A DNA stretch of 64,000 nucleotides from Chimonanthus salicifolius (lineage: Eukaryota > Streptophyta > Magnoliopsida > Laurales > Calycanthaceae), in NCBI GenBank assembly GCA_013350335.1, contig CM023542.1, positions 10,174,999-10,238,998 on the forward strand, given 5' to 3'. Position 1 is the stretch's first letter; the number at the start of each line of letters is the position of its first letter. Position numbers and translations under genes: made by a program. The notes under the pieces were generated by a model. The model saw only the letters and a list, made by a program, of their open reading frames with translations, searched no databases and was not told the DNA's origin. Below, in pieces: positions 1-12,155 of the stretch.

Positions 1-315
1 AATCCAGCATCTTAATTAAAATTAGATCTCTTTAATTGTTAAATTCTATTTTTAGATGTGGTTTTTAATTTTAGACCATGTTTTCTATCTTTAGAATATT
101 TCTAAATTAAAATTAAATTCCTTATATTAGATAATTAATTCCATACTTAAGATTTATTTTCATGATTTTTCAAATTTCTTAAAATATATAATTCAGTAGT
201 GTATTTTTCACGGATATATTTTCCTAAGTTCCGATGGGTTCAACCTCGCATTCAATCGCTATACTATCTAATGGTTCGTGCGCTTGCGAGTTATAAATTT
301 CAAATTTACACAACA
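1..315 (+). mobile_element. Truncated LTR-like element (family L, copy 5)
   Basis: This is the reverse complement of the conserved end of the L elements at 970, 7817, 12169 and 37203. It shares the block around GCGCACGAACCATT and the adjoining TATAGCGATTAAGTGC. The end is at 315 (ACAACA), and the rest lies outside the window. The strand is given as plus because the other four copies carry a TATAAATA box on their minus strand and this one is inverted. It interrupts the 3' part of the SINE that follows. Confidence 0.75.
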
Positions 316-320
316 AGTTT

Positions 321-450
321 TTGGAGCGTAAAATCCACACGGGTGAAGCCCACTACTCTTAGAACACACCAAGGTTAGGCCATTGAGCTCGAACCTGCAA
401 CCCCCCGCTTCCTGAGCCGGGAGGCAACTAGATGAACTGCAACCATGTGG
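321..450 (-). mobile_element. tRNA-derived SINE (family S1), 3' truncated
   Basis: Read on the minus strand this is CCACATGG..., then an A-box-like segment (CAACTGGTTGC-type), then a B-box-like GGTTCGAGCTC. It is homologous to the SINE at 17229-17394. Both copies abut the same flank (GTCAAAGAAC), so the SINE was there before the A/B segmental duplication. The tail has been replaced by the LTR-like element ending at 315. Confidence 0.7.
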
Positions 451-573
451 GTCAAAGAACTTGTTTTGTATATCATGCAGGAAAATTTGTGGTTCAAATT
501 TCAAAAAAAACTATTTAATTAACTTTATTTTTTATAACGTCTTGAAAAAATTGAAAAACATAATCATCCATAT

Positions 574-3500
574 CAATGTGATCAAACCCGGACTGGCTCG
601 TGGTTGACCCGCGGGTCAATTGTGACCCTACTGAAATACGGGTCGGGTGATTCAGAAACCCATCTGCGTTAAAAACCCTTAAAAACCTGGTGTGACCTGT
701 GATTCAACCCAGTTTCAATAATCAAACCGTGACCGGGCAAATCTTAAAACCATTTAAAAAAAAAAACTCCAAGTCTGCATTCTTGTCTATTGCTTTCCTG
801 AACTTCATACTACAGATGGGCGGAAGAAAAATAAAATAGAGAAGGCGACAGATGGGCTGAAGAAAAAAGAAAAAAAATAGAGAGGGGAGACTTGATTATG
901 CAGATGGGCCAAAGAGAATAAGAAAAAAATAGAGAGGGGCGGTTGCTTTCTCTTCTTTTTCTTCTTCGTTATTGTGCAAATTTTAAATTTATAACTTGCA
1001 AGCGCACGAAACATTAGATAGTATAGCGATTAAGTGCTGAGGTCGAACCCATCGGAACTTAGGAAAATATATCCATGAAAATACGCCATTGAATTAAGTA
1101 TTTTAAGAACTTTTGGAAATATGGAGATAAATCATGAACATGGAATTATTTATCTAATCTATGTATTTTAATTTTAATTTAGAAACATTTTAGATTTAAA
1201 CATAAAATCTAACAATTTAACTAATTTTAATTAAGACGGTTGATTTAATCTAAAAATTATAAACAATCTCAATGTAACTTAGAAAAAATAAATTAAGATG
1301 CAATTAAATTATTTCCAACCTAGTTCATCAATTTCAAGAGTTTTTGGATTTATAAACAAAAATAAAATTAAAGAGACCTAAATTACATCTGTACATATTT
1401 ACAGTGGAACTGGCTCAAAGAATCAAGGAGTAATTATTTTCCATATTTTAAAAATAAAACAAAGGCCTAGAATACGGAGCTCACGTAAATTACCAATCAT
1501 GCATTCAATTTTTCAATCGATAAATATTTTAAGAATTAAATCCATGGATTTCATTAAATTAAAAATCTCAAATTAAACCTTAGAATGAATAGAATTTAAA
1601 CTTTATCTTCAAATCTAAAATATTTCATTGCACTCTTAAAATAAGAGCCTTAGATTGAAGAAGGAAACCTATTTAATCTAAATTTTCATCACATTTAATT
1701 TGAAATAATTAAAATAAATCCACACATAAACTTAATTAAAGAATAAAAATAAAATCAAATAATCACCATACATAAATTGAATAATTGGAAAACCATAGAC
1801 TAAATATTTCATCACACCTCAATTTTATTAATAAAACATGAAATTAAAATTACATATCAATGGAATTTTAAAGAAAAAGAAATACAAGAAAAATAACTAG
1901 GAAAATTACAAAAATACCAACCTAAAAACCCTTTATAGTCGAATTTCCTTTAGCCACTTCTTATCCTTCCTTCACTTTTTCCTTCTCTCCTATGCACTCT
2001 GAAAATCCCAGCCAAGTTCAAGTTTTTTCGTTGAAGAGTGGCTGGTATTTATAAGAAAAGGAGGTAAAAATCAAGGGTCATGACCGTATGGAATAAAAGA
2101 GGCAAGAAATGGATGGTTCAGATGCTTGAGTATTTGAAGAAAGGAGGTGGACTCAAAGGTGTGGATCGAATGACCAATGTGGAAAGGATCAAGTGTACAG
2201 TATAGAGGGCTTGTCTTAAAGAAGTAAAGACTAAAGAGGAAAGGCCAAAGAAGGAGATGGCATGGGTGATCAGCCAATACATGGCTGTCCATTACTTGGG
2301 CCTATGAAGGGTTGGCCAACACATGACAGCAATCTTCTTCCTGCTGTACTCGATCTTAACAAGTTTTTTCCTTCTTTTTTTTTTTTTATTTCTTTCCTTT
2401 CTTCCACTCAATTCTTGTAAGAAGCAATGATGGCCAAGTATGCACTTTTCTGATTTCAAATAAATTCAATATGCAACTGGTTTCAAAACTTTTCTCTTCT
2501 CTGCTTCAGATTTCTTTTCACGCCAAACAGCTCAGCTGATTTTTGTTTCTCTTTGCTATTTTTTCAGATTTTATCTCTCAGTTGTCGCTGGTTCCATGAA
2601 CTGGTTGCTTCCCATCGTTTCTTATGAAAAACGCTGTTGTTCTTCATGCTTGTTGGCTGATTGGTCTCTTTGCAAACCAACTCTCACACCACCAAAAGTG
2701 ATGAGTGAAGGGTGACACATCACTACAACTTGGATCTTACCGGTCTTTGCTAATCATGCACTGCCCCCAACAAAATCCTGAAACCCCATTCATAGACATT
2801 CTTTCACTTATCAGATCTCATATCTATCTTCATATTTGCTTTCAACTAAGTGGCTGATGCTTACATTGTGCTTGCACTTTCTAATGAAGCAGGCCCATCA
2901 GAGAAGGTCCTATGAGAACTTGAATTAGTAGCATCTTCAGGCTTTATCTTCTAACATGGGCTTTTGCAAATGGGTTTGAGGTCCAAAATAACTCCCAATG
3001 GGTCAAGGCTTTGCATTTAAGCATGTTTTATATCATCCTTACTTTTAAACCTACAAAACATAAAATTATACTAATTAGATAAATTAAATCAAATGAGATA
3101 CTAACAATTATAAATTTAGGAATAAAATATGTAATTATTTTGCACTCATCATTCGTTGATGGGAAAAATACAGAGAGCAGAGGCAGCGGCTAGGGTTTAA
3201 TAGAGAGAGTGAAAGAGAAGAAGGGTATTAAAAGATGAACATTAGGGTTTCTAAGTGATAACATGAAAAGGAACTCACATGAGCTTCCTAAAGAGCTCAA
3301 GTGAAAGCCCACGTGTGTACTCTAATATTTTATCAAAAATTACTTTTAATGTGAAAGTAATAATTTCTTTATTTTAAATACAATATTTACTTATGCTGAA
3401 AGTAAAAATTATGATGTTTTCTTTTATTTATCTTATTGTAATAATTTAATATTATATTTACCATCTAATATTTTTACCATTGTCATTCTTATTAAAATGT

Positions 3501-4442
3501 ATTCTTTATTTTTATTATATCAATGTAACATAATTAACTATAGCTTATAATTTTATCTATTCTTATGAGCAAGGTGTTTTTAAAAAATATTTTAAAGGGT
3601 TTAATATTTTTTCATAATTTCTTTATTCTATTATAAATATAAATAAATAAATAAATGAAATACATGAGAGTAAAAAAACTAATCAAATAAAATGTAGTTA
3701 TCAAGATTAGTTAAATGGGAAAATTCAATTCATTTTAAAGGTTTTTTATTTTAATGTAAATTTATAAATTAGGTGATTCAAATAAAAAGTATTTATATTT
3801 CTATTTGTTATTTATTTATAATTTCATAATAATATTATGAGATTGTAATAAATTATATAATGTAGAATTGTGATATTTGAGTAGGTTTATTTTTCAATTG
3901 AAAATCGACTTGAGACTCGTCGAACTCGTTATAAATAAATGAATATAATATTCTATCTGAGCGTCTCCGATTTAAATATTTGATATAACAGCCTATTGAA
4001 GCGACCCATGCTAAATTTTAGAGCATAATATTTAAAGAAAAACACAAAAATCAATCGACTTTCAATCTATTAAGCTATTATATATATTACTACATTTGGT
4101 GTATCCTCTTTTTTAATTGTTTTAAGATGTTTCATAAAAAATAATGTTTGATTCAAAATCAGATATAATAAGCTATGAGTAGATCAAAATTTGAATTTAA
4201 AATTATATTTTCAGTCACTTGATTATTTGTAAAAGTCACATTTTTTTTTTAAATAGTTTTTACTTAAAACTTTATTTCAACTTATCAATGAAACTAAAAT
4301 TAATAAGTTAATATTATTTATAATATTATATTATTAGCACGGGTTTTACCGGGTTTGACTATGGGTCAACCCGGTTAAACCTTATTTAACCCACCCTCCC
4401 TCAAAGACGGGTCACTTCAAGGGGTCGGATTTTAAAACATTG
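574..4442. mobile_element. hAT-like non-autonomous DNA transposon, interrupted by a solo LTR
   Basis: The termini are CAATGTGATCAAACCCGG and, on the other strand, CAATGTTTTAAAATCCGACC, an imperfect terminal inverted repeat starting CAATG as in hAT elements. Flanking 8-mers ATCCATAT (566-573) and ATCGATAT (4443-4450) differ at one base. Unit B has the empty site (CCATATTGTATTGG near 17517). The element carries GGGTCAACCCGG-type motifs near both ends and no transposase ORF. Without the nested solo LTR it is about 1.7 kb. A related fragment sits at about 23772-24030. Confidence 0.65.
970..3151 (-). mobile_element. LTR-like element, probable solo LTR (family L, copy 1)
   Basis: The element ends in CTCATCA and is flanked by the perfect 5-bp duplication TTCGT (965-969 and 3152-3156). 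Its first bases read TATTG where sister copies read TGTTG. A TATAAATA box lies on the minus strand (2046-2053), hence the strand. It has no gag/pol coding capacity, so a solo LTR is the simplest reading. It is nested in the hAT-like element 574-4442. Short ORFs inside it are not conserved in family proteins. Confidence 0.75.
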
Positions 4443-5554
4443 ATCGATATTGTATTGGAGAATCACTTTTATAAGAAAGGGTTAATATTTATAATATAAA
4501 TTTTTATTCATATATTTATCAATAAGTCAAGAGTAAAATGATTTATCTTTAATTATCTGTGCCCAAGTCCACACCATTTTCCCTATTATGATTTTATATA
4601 ATTAAAACTAAATTAATATCCTAAACAAAATTAAGGATTTTATCATTCTTTTTTACATTACCAACCTTACCCACTCTCAGTAAATTTTCCTTAGGCGTTT
4701 CAGTAAAAAAATGATGAAAATGACGGGTCACACTTGTGACTGCAGAATTGTGGATCCAGATATTCCACTATGCACATGGTGAAGCTACCAACTTCTACCA
4801 ATCAAAATTCCAAGAAGCGTGGAGCTTTCTCTCTCCTTTTTTTTTTCTTTCTTTAAAATTTTAAAATAATAACAAATGATGATAAATAAAAAATCTGGTA
4901 TGAGCATATGTTATTAAAAAATAATCATTTTTATAAAATATTACACCCTTAAGAGTCGAAATTTCAATATGAATAAAGTACATCTTAAAAACTTGAAAAA
5001 TATCTTTAAAATTTTAAAAATATCTAAAATTTTTGAAACATAGAAACTAATACAAAGATGCTTAATATGAAATTCATATGCTCCAGCATAAAAAAAAAAC
5101 TTAAAAAATCATACATTCACATTATGACAGATACCATCAACTTCATGAGCACTCAATATTATTTTATTAAACTATTTTCACAAAAAAATCATAAAATATG
5201 GATTATTTTATAACAAAAATTCAAAAAAAAATATTAAAATAATTCAAAATGATCAAATTTCAAGGAAAAAAATTATCAGGGAATTGATAAATACCTTTTA
5301 CACTTAAAGAACTTGTTCCTAAACCTTCTTAAAACAATATACAATACAAGATTAACTTGAAAAATGGTCGAAACTGGTATTTTGAAAAAAAATTAAAATT
5401 TTTAGAATGGTCGATACTATATTATCGGCTGCGATGAGCATTGTATGGACAATAAGCTACGTATTAGCTGATACATATTTGAATATTTAAAACTAATATG
5501 TATCAACCAATACATAACATATGGGCCAATATTTTAACCCTTGACTTAGAAGGA

Positions 5555-5745
5555 GGAGACTAGACATCTACTCCCTAATTTATTTTATGTAGAATTTTAG
5601 AAATATGACAAGTGATATGTTTGTAACTCGATTAATCTAAAAGAATATACAGGAGGCCTTTCTAGATTAATTACAAATTAAGGCATAATTTATTTAAAAT
5701 TTTTGCCACTTATTCTTACATTCTAAAAATAAATGTGGATGGAAA
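5555..5745. repeat. Foldback (MITE-like) sequence
   Basis: Imperfect inverted arms of about 30 bp (TAGAATTTTAGAAATATGACA at the left; its approximate complement ending near ATTCTAAAAATAAA at the right) enclose an AT-rich centre with GATTAATCT / AGATTAAT. It is absent from the paralogous position in unit B. The family is not recognised. Confidence 0.4.
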
Positions 5746-6539
5746 AAATAGTACCAGCTGTTTGCTCTAAGAACTTAGGTTAATTAACTAGAATTTAAAA
5801 GTGAGTTACAAAATAATTAAAATAGATAGATTTTCATTTAATATTTTAACTGTAGCTTTTAAGGTACCATTAAAATGTGTCCATTACAAGACTCAGTGCA
5901 TTTTTCTTTTATTTTTTAATTTTTGTTGAGAATAAAAAAATCATAGAAATTACAAGTACAGTGTAAGAGTTATAAATGGACTAAACTTCAACTCAAAGTT
6001 CAATTTATTGCCATTTAATTTTAGTGGTCAAAATTACCACGAGGCTTTGACTGGCTATGAATGAAAAATTTTCACTGAATTTGGATAAGTTGTAGCTTAT
6101 AAAATTTAGTTTCAATTCGTACCGTTGACTTTTTACTTGAATTTTATAATTTTTTTTATGAAAAAGGTTGCACCTAATTAATCTCAATTAAAATATCTAA
6201 TATATATTCAAAATATAAAAAGTATATGAGATATTCATGTCACGTATCGAACTTTAAACTTGAAATTTATGCATAAATACTCAATCTAATTTTGAAATGG
6301 GTTTTTTGTTAAATTCAAATTGAAGTCCAATTGCTAATCAAACGAGTATCTGAGTTGGTCTAAGTTTCTAGGCTTAGACTAAAGATCTTCGGTTTGACTC
6401 TTTTCGAGCTTATCTAATATAAGAGACTTGTGGGTGTTTTCGTGTATTCATGAAATCAGTCGCACGTCCAATATGGTGTAGAGATACCCATATTATTCAA
6501 GAAAGGCCAGTCATCTTAACACGGGTAAAATTTGTTAGG

Positions 6540-6790
6540 AGACACGGGATGGAGAGAAATTCTCATTTTAATCTTACTGGTGTACCACTCATCAAGTATC
6601 GGTGTTCCAATGACACGCCGCTCTATATGTATATGTTTTGCATATCGGTACACCAGTACTTGATGAGCGGTACGCCAGTAAAGATAAAATAAGAATTTCA
6701 CTCTATCCCGTGTATATGTTCTGCATATCGGTATACCAGTAGTTGATAAACGGTACACCGATATAAATAAAATGATAATTTCACTCTATC
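6540..6790. repeat. Inverted and tandem repeat block in NAC copy A promoter
   Basis: A left arm (GAGAAATTCTCATTTTAATC, then CACTCATCAAGTATCGGTGT) is followed by two direct copies of its inverse, each starting near TGCATATCGGTA and ending near GAATTTCACTCTATC, with a period of about 77 bp. The same block occurs at the same place upstream of NAC copy B, about 0.5-0.7 kb before the ATG. Two small overlapping ORFs here, on opposite strands, are products of the symmetry. Confidence 0.6.
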
Positions 6791-6979
6791 ATATACCTCC
6801 AAACAAATTTTACTAATCTGCGTCCTTTAAGAAAATACAAATGAACGATCAGTCTCTATTTTTTATTATACATGAGCTTTCCTTTTTAAATAAAGGAGAT
6901 TTTGAGTTGTATCGCTAAATTGCCATCCCTAGCCCTAGTACTTCCTCTCGTAGAGAACATGAAATTGTTGACATGCGGC

Positions 6980-6988
6980 TATTTATAG
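6980..6988 (+). promoter_or_regulatory. TATA-like box of NAC copy A
   Basis: TATTTATAG lies about 285 bp before the ATG, followed by a CT-rich leader. The identical GCGGCTATTTATAGCG context is kept upstream of copy B. Confidence 0.5.
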
Positions 6989-7816
6989 CGTAAGACCACT
7001 TAATTGGGTGCACATTAATTGCTCGCACTTTTTCCTTCTGCTTTCCATCTTCCTCTTCTCTTCCTTCCTTTCATCCCTTCTTCTTTTTGCAATCTTTTTT
7101 ATATCTGTTTGTCTCTTTCTCTGTCTCTCTCTCAAATGTAGTTGAGCTTCTATGTCTATTTTTGGGGATTCCACTTCATTTATTTATGTTTAGGGGTTTC
7201 TTTCTATGATATCATGCCTTGTACTTAGCTTCCTTTGTCAACCTTCATTTACATATCTATATTCAGTAGTAAATGAGCTTTCTGTGCTTAATGGAGGCAA
7301 AACTGCCTCCAGGGTTTAGGTTCCACCCTAGAGATGAGGAACTTGTGTGCGATTACTTGGCTAAAAAGGTGGCAGGCAATGGAAATTCATTTGAGTATCC
7401 CACCATCGTTGAAGTCGACTTGAACAAAATCGAGCCTTGGGATCTCCCAGGTCAGATCACTCTCCTCGCCTTTATAAGCGTCTCTCCTTAGAAAATTAAA
7501 AATAAAATAAACCCACGAAACAAACACAACAAAAGACAGTGATTTACTGAGAAAACCTCTAAAACTGCTTATTCTTCTTCATTTGTCTTTGTATTTCTAC
7601 ACTGTATCTAACTTGTTTAAACGATTTATAAATAATACTAAGAATGAAGAACAGGACGAGGAGTAAATTTTGCAAGGGTTACTCAGAGTTATTCCTCACC
7701 GACAGTTGTTACCCTAGATATTATGAAAATCCCTTAAGAGAAAAGGGTTTTCAAAAGTAAGAGAGGAGAGGTAAAGATTTAATTTGTTACTCTTAACCTT
7801 CCGTTATGAATGAAGG

Positions 7817-10006
7817 TGTTATGCAAATTTTAAATTTATAACTCACAAGCGCACGAACCATTACATAGTATAGCGATTAAGTGCGTGGTCGAACCCATCG
7901 GAATTTAGAAAAATATATCCATGAAAATACACCATTGAATTACGTATTTTAAGAACTTTGAGAAATATGGAGAAAAATCATAAATATGGAGCTATTTATC
8001 TAATCTATGAGTTTGAATCTTAATTTAGAAACATTTTAGATTTAAACATAAAATCTAACAATTTAACTAATTTTAATTAAGACGGTTGATTTAATCTAAA
8101 AATTATAAACAATCTCAATCTAACTTAGAAAACATAAATTAAGATGCAATTAAATTATTTCCAACCTAGTTCATCAATTTCAAGAGTTTTTGGATTTATA
8201 AACAAAAATAAAATTAAAGAGACCTAAATTACATCTGTACATATTTACAGTGGAACTGGCTCAAAGAATCAAGGAGGAATTATTTTCCATATTTTAAAAA
8301 TAAAACAAAGGCCTAGAATACGGACCTCACGTAAATTACCAATCATGCATTCAAATTTTTCATCGATAAATATTTTAAGAATTAAATCCATGGATTTCAT
8401 TAAATTAAAAATCTCAAATTAAACCTTAGAATGAATAGAATTTAAACTTTATCTTCAAATCTAAAATATTTCATCGTACTCTTAAAATAAGAGCCTTAGA
8501 TTGAAGAAGGAAATCTATTCAATCTAAATTTTCATCACATTTAATCTGAAATAATTAAAATAAATCCACACATAAACTTAATTAAAGAATAAAAATAAAA
8601 TCAAATAATCATCATATATAAATTGAATAACTTGAAAACTATAGACTAAATATTTCATCACACCTCAATTTTATTAATAAAATATGAAATTAAATTACAA
8701 ACCAATGGAATTTAAATAAAAGGACAAAAAAAAATACAATGAGAAATTCAAAATCACCAACCTTAAAGAACCCTTGTGATTTTTGAAAATCACACTATCT
8801 CCTTCCCTTCTTGCTCTTCAAAAATCTCAGTGCCAAGTTCGAATTACACCATAGGAGGACCCCTGTATTTATAGAGATTGGGAAAGACTGATTAGGCAAC
8901 CACGTGGGACCCTCTTCAATTCAGCCGAATCTGTGTGTTGGCCGACCGAAATTCTTTCTTCCTTTTTTATTGCTTTCTTTTACAGCTCCTTCTATTCTTT
9001 CATATTTGCTAAATCAACCAACACCCCTTTCTTTTGACAATAGAGCAGCACCTCCTTTCTTTTCCTTCCTATTCTCGTTGGATTTTACCAAAGCTTGGGC
9101 GTGTGAAACATGGGTCGGCTCCTCAGCAGATAACGGTCCTCTTCTATTTTCATCTTGCTTGCTTTATTTTATTTTTCTTCTGAGTACAACATCTTCGTCT
9201 TGCTGTATGGTTCTTTAGCATTGATGGGCCAATCTGCTCAATGACTTCTCTTCTTCTTTTGCTGTTCTCTTGCTTGGAACACCTCTGCTTTCTTCCTGCC
9301 TGATTTTCTCTGTTCTATCTTCTTTTCTTTCTGCAGATTTTTTTTCTCAACAACTTACTGTTTTTCCTTCCAATGCTTCAACTCTGACTGGTTGCTTGTC
9401 TTCTTTGTTGGCCTCTCTTGAGGTTCCAACTGCTGCTACATTTTGCTGCTTGAAACAGATGTGTCACAAATGCATGTTGCTGCTGACTCATGCTAAACAA
9501 ATCTGTCCTGCTTTACATCTTACTTACTGCTGTTTATTCTTCACTCAACTAGATGTTTCTCCCTTGTAAATGATACCACTGTTCTGATGGACCCAATAGT
9601 TTCTTCTTCTACATATGATCTTTGTCCATGGCTTGATAATTTTGACATGAAGATTGACATGGCATGAATACGTGTTGCATGCCTCTCACATGTCACCATC
9701 CAACAAGACACCTTTGCTTCCTTAGCTTGAGCTTCACCAAGCTTTTAGCTCTCTCCTTAATGAATATCTTAACAGTCAAGAGAATTATTTTTCCATCTAA
9801 CTAAAAATAATTCTCTTATGTACATTTCCAGTGGGCTTGCAAAAGAGCTTGAAATCCAAAACAACTTCTTATGGGCCCAGGCTTTATATTTAAGCATGTT
9901 TTCTGTCATCCTTACTTTTAAACCTGTAAAACATAAAATTAAATAAAATGAGATACTAATAATAATAAATTTAAGAGTAAAATATATATTTATTTTCCAC
10001 TCATCA
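7817..10006 (-). mobile_element. LTR-like element, probable solo LTR (family L, copy 2) in NAC copy A intron 1
   Basis: It starts TGTTATGCAAAT and ends CTCATCA. Flanks are GAAGG (7812-7816) and GAAGA (10007-10011), one mismatch. Unit B has the uninterrupted site near 20241-20255 (GAATGAAGGGTAATGGG), so insertion followed the segmental duplication. A TATAAATA box is on the minus strand (8866-8873). The two longest frames (8904-9218 and 9270-9569) have low-complexity Ser/Leu/Phe translations and no family features. Confidence 0.8.
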
Positions 10007-10011
10007 GAAGA

Positions 10012-11718
10012 GTAATGGCCCATCTGAACACACATCCAAAGAAATGCTTATTTTACTCATGCATGTAAGAGGACATTATACTTTTATAATTGATGATTCT
10101 TTTCATTGGTCCTCTTTCAAGTTATGCCTTTATAGGTAGGCAACCAGAGTAGTCTGTGCCTGTTGTCTCTCCTTCCATTCCTTTCCTTTTTGGATATTTT
10201 GAAGTAGTTTCATCTTCTTTTTTTATTATTAAAAAATTATCTACATCACACTACGTGAAAATAAGTTCTAATCTTTGTTTAAAGTTGTTTTGCAAGAAGT
10301 TGGTAAGTGCTGTACATTTTTTTTTATGTAATATGTTGAGAGAGATCACCTAATCTCACAAATTGAAAAAAAAAAAATTAAGTTAGTGAAAACATTGAAA
10401 TTCAATTTTATCCATCTAATATTAATCATAAAATAATTTACTAAAATTGAAATTTTAAATGTCTAGAAGCATCATATCTTGTGAATTTTAAAGTTCTAAC
10501 CCATTAAAGATCTCCTTCCAAATATCAATTCTAAACATACATATATAAATTGTAGCTTTTGCTGTATGAGAGGAGGAATAGCTTTTATTTTCACAAGTTG
10601 CAACTTGTTTCAAAATATAGAAATAATTTAGTGCTCTTTTTAAATTAAAGTGAAAAGTAATGAGATTTCTATTAAAATATCATTACCGTTCTTATATGAG
10701 AAATAGAGTCCCATGATTTTTTTTTTTTTGAATTTACGTGTGGGAAACCCAGCGGAATCAATCTTTCATATGGGTCAATTTTCCTATTTCTTTCTCTTCA
10801 AATTAACTTTAAGGTAGAAAAATTAATTTTTTACATACATTGATGCATTTTTAATAAATATAAAAAATTAAAAATAAGTTTAAAAACTATTTATTCCTTA
10901 AAAATGTTTTATCTTTTATATAAAAAAACTCATTTTCATCAAAAAATCTATCTTCAATAAAAACCACAAACATAATCCATGTTTAACATCTTTATACAAA
11001 TTATTTAATTTATTTTGTCACATTCTTCGCATCTAAAATATTGCACGTTTTTTATATGATCACACTTGAGAATTGTTGCTTGTACGGAAAAGTTTCCACA
11101 CAGAAAAAAGAAGAAGAAAAGACACTGTTGAGTTGTATATCAATTATCAAGTGATAGAAGTTAATGACTGATGAATATTATTGGGGTTTTTTTTTTTCCC
11201 TTCATATACTAATTACTTTATTTCCATATGTAGATAACATTCAATAATAATCAACTTTTTAGTTTTTATTATTATTATTATCATGAGATATCACTATGCT
11301 ATGTTGGATGTAAGATCAATTAGCAAGAGTATACGAAACTATTTACAAACCTTGTATATCCGAACTTCTAAATTGTGTTTGGATAGAGAGATCTTAAAGC
11401 ATTAGACATTATTTATAAACCTTGTATATCCGAACTTCTAAATTGTGTTTGGATAGAGAGATCTTAAAGCATTAGACGTTCTTTACCTTATTATGGAGTA
11501 GGAGAATTGAGAGAAGATAAGTGTGTAATACTAAGAGTGAAGATGACAACATTCTCCATCCTCTTAGAAATGGAGAATTGAAAAGTGTGAATCATGCCTC
11601 CTCCTTCCTTCTTATCAAATTAAGAAAACAAAGTCTCCCATGTCTCTCTATCCAAACGCAACCCTAATATAACACTAAAAGATTAGACCAACACTAATGC
11701 ATTTGTTGTTTGAATAAG
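10012..11718 (+). other. NAC copy A intron 1, second part
   Basis: The region is AT-rich and colinear with 20245-21889 of unit B. It contains a SINE S1 tail fragment (about 10724-10755, GAATTTACGTGTGGGAAACCC) shared by both units, and a 70-bp tandem duplication specific to unit A. No gene is seen. Confidence 0.7.
11337..11476. repeat. 70-bp tandem duplication in NAC copy A intron
   Basis: Two near-identical 70-bp units contain CTTGTATATCCGAACTTC (starting at 11351 and 11421). Unit B has one unit only (near 21590), so the duplication is specific to A. Confidence 0.8.
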
Positions 11719-11846
11719 AAATAGCATGTGTTGGAGGAAAGGAATGGTACTTTTTCAGTCTCTGTGACCGGAAATATGTGACCGGACCGTGGACAAACCG
11801 TGCAACAGTATCAGGATATTGGAAGGCTACAGGGAAAGATAGGGAA

Positions 11847-11946
11847 GTCACTGATCTTGAGAAGGGAACCCTAGTGGGGATGAGAAAGACCCGGAAGTCA
11901 CTTATCTTGAGAAGGGAACCCTAGTGGGGATGAGAAAGACCCGGAA
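11847..11946. repeat. 50-bp tandem duplication inside NAC copy A exon 2
   Basis: The segment starting GTCACTGATCTTGAGAAGGG is followed by a second copy starting GTCACTTATC. The repeat starts are at 11847, 11897 and (tail) 11947. It breaks the NAC reading frame. Confidence 0.9.
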
Positions 11947-12155
11947 GTCTTCTACCAAGGGAGAGCTCCAAAAGGAAAAAAACTGATTGGGTCATGCATG
12001 AATTTCGCTTTGAAGGAACCCTTCATCTTCCAAAAGTTTCTGCTAAGGTTCTTTCATACTCTCTTTACTTCTCAATCTTTCTCTTTCCAAACCCATCATT
12101 TCTTGAATTCATGGTATTTTCTATTATTTATTTTTATATGGTTTATGGACACTAC

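Larger units (their letters stand above)
4451..7272 (+). promoter_or_regulatory. Upstream region of NAC copy A
   Basis: The region is colinear with 17517-19788 upstream of NAC copy B. It is AT-rich with no supported gene. About 5385-5750 is missing from unit B and holds a foldback sequence plus TATCGGC-type motifs. A CT-rich 5' leader follows the TATA-like box at 6980-6988. Small frames in it are translations of repeats. Confidence 0.55.
7273..12047 (+). pseudogene. NAC transcription factor copy A, broken (NAC1/NAC021-022-like)
   Basis: Exon 1 (7273-7450) encodes the start of the NAC DNA-binding domain with [15 protein letters not shown] and ends CCCAG|GT. Exon 2 (11719-12047) continues with [25 protein letters not shown] and VGMRKT. 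Compared with copy B, exon 2 carries a 50-bp tandem duplication (units near 11847-11896 and 11897-11946) plus small changes, giving 52 extra bases and an in-frame TAG within the second unit. A compensating 1-base loss lies further on, at AAAAGGAAAAAAACTG. Missense changes include RDRKYATG to CDRKYVTG and GPRTNR to GPWTNR. Exon 3 (subdomain E and the activation region) is absent; similarity to unit B stops near 15450. Intron 1 holds a 2.2-kb LTR-like insertion. The copy cannot encode a full NAC protein; a short N-terminal product is possible. Confidence 0.88.

Noticed and set aside
1..3151. The partial element at 1-315 and the copy at 970-3151 as the two LTRs of one retrotransposon
   Set aside because: They are in opposite orientation and the second has its own perfect 5-bp target duplication.
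8904..9569. Two frames of 104 and 99 codons
   Set aside because: Both lie inside an LTR-like element; the translations are Phe/Ser/Leu-rich and not kept in sister elements.
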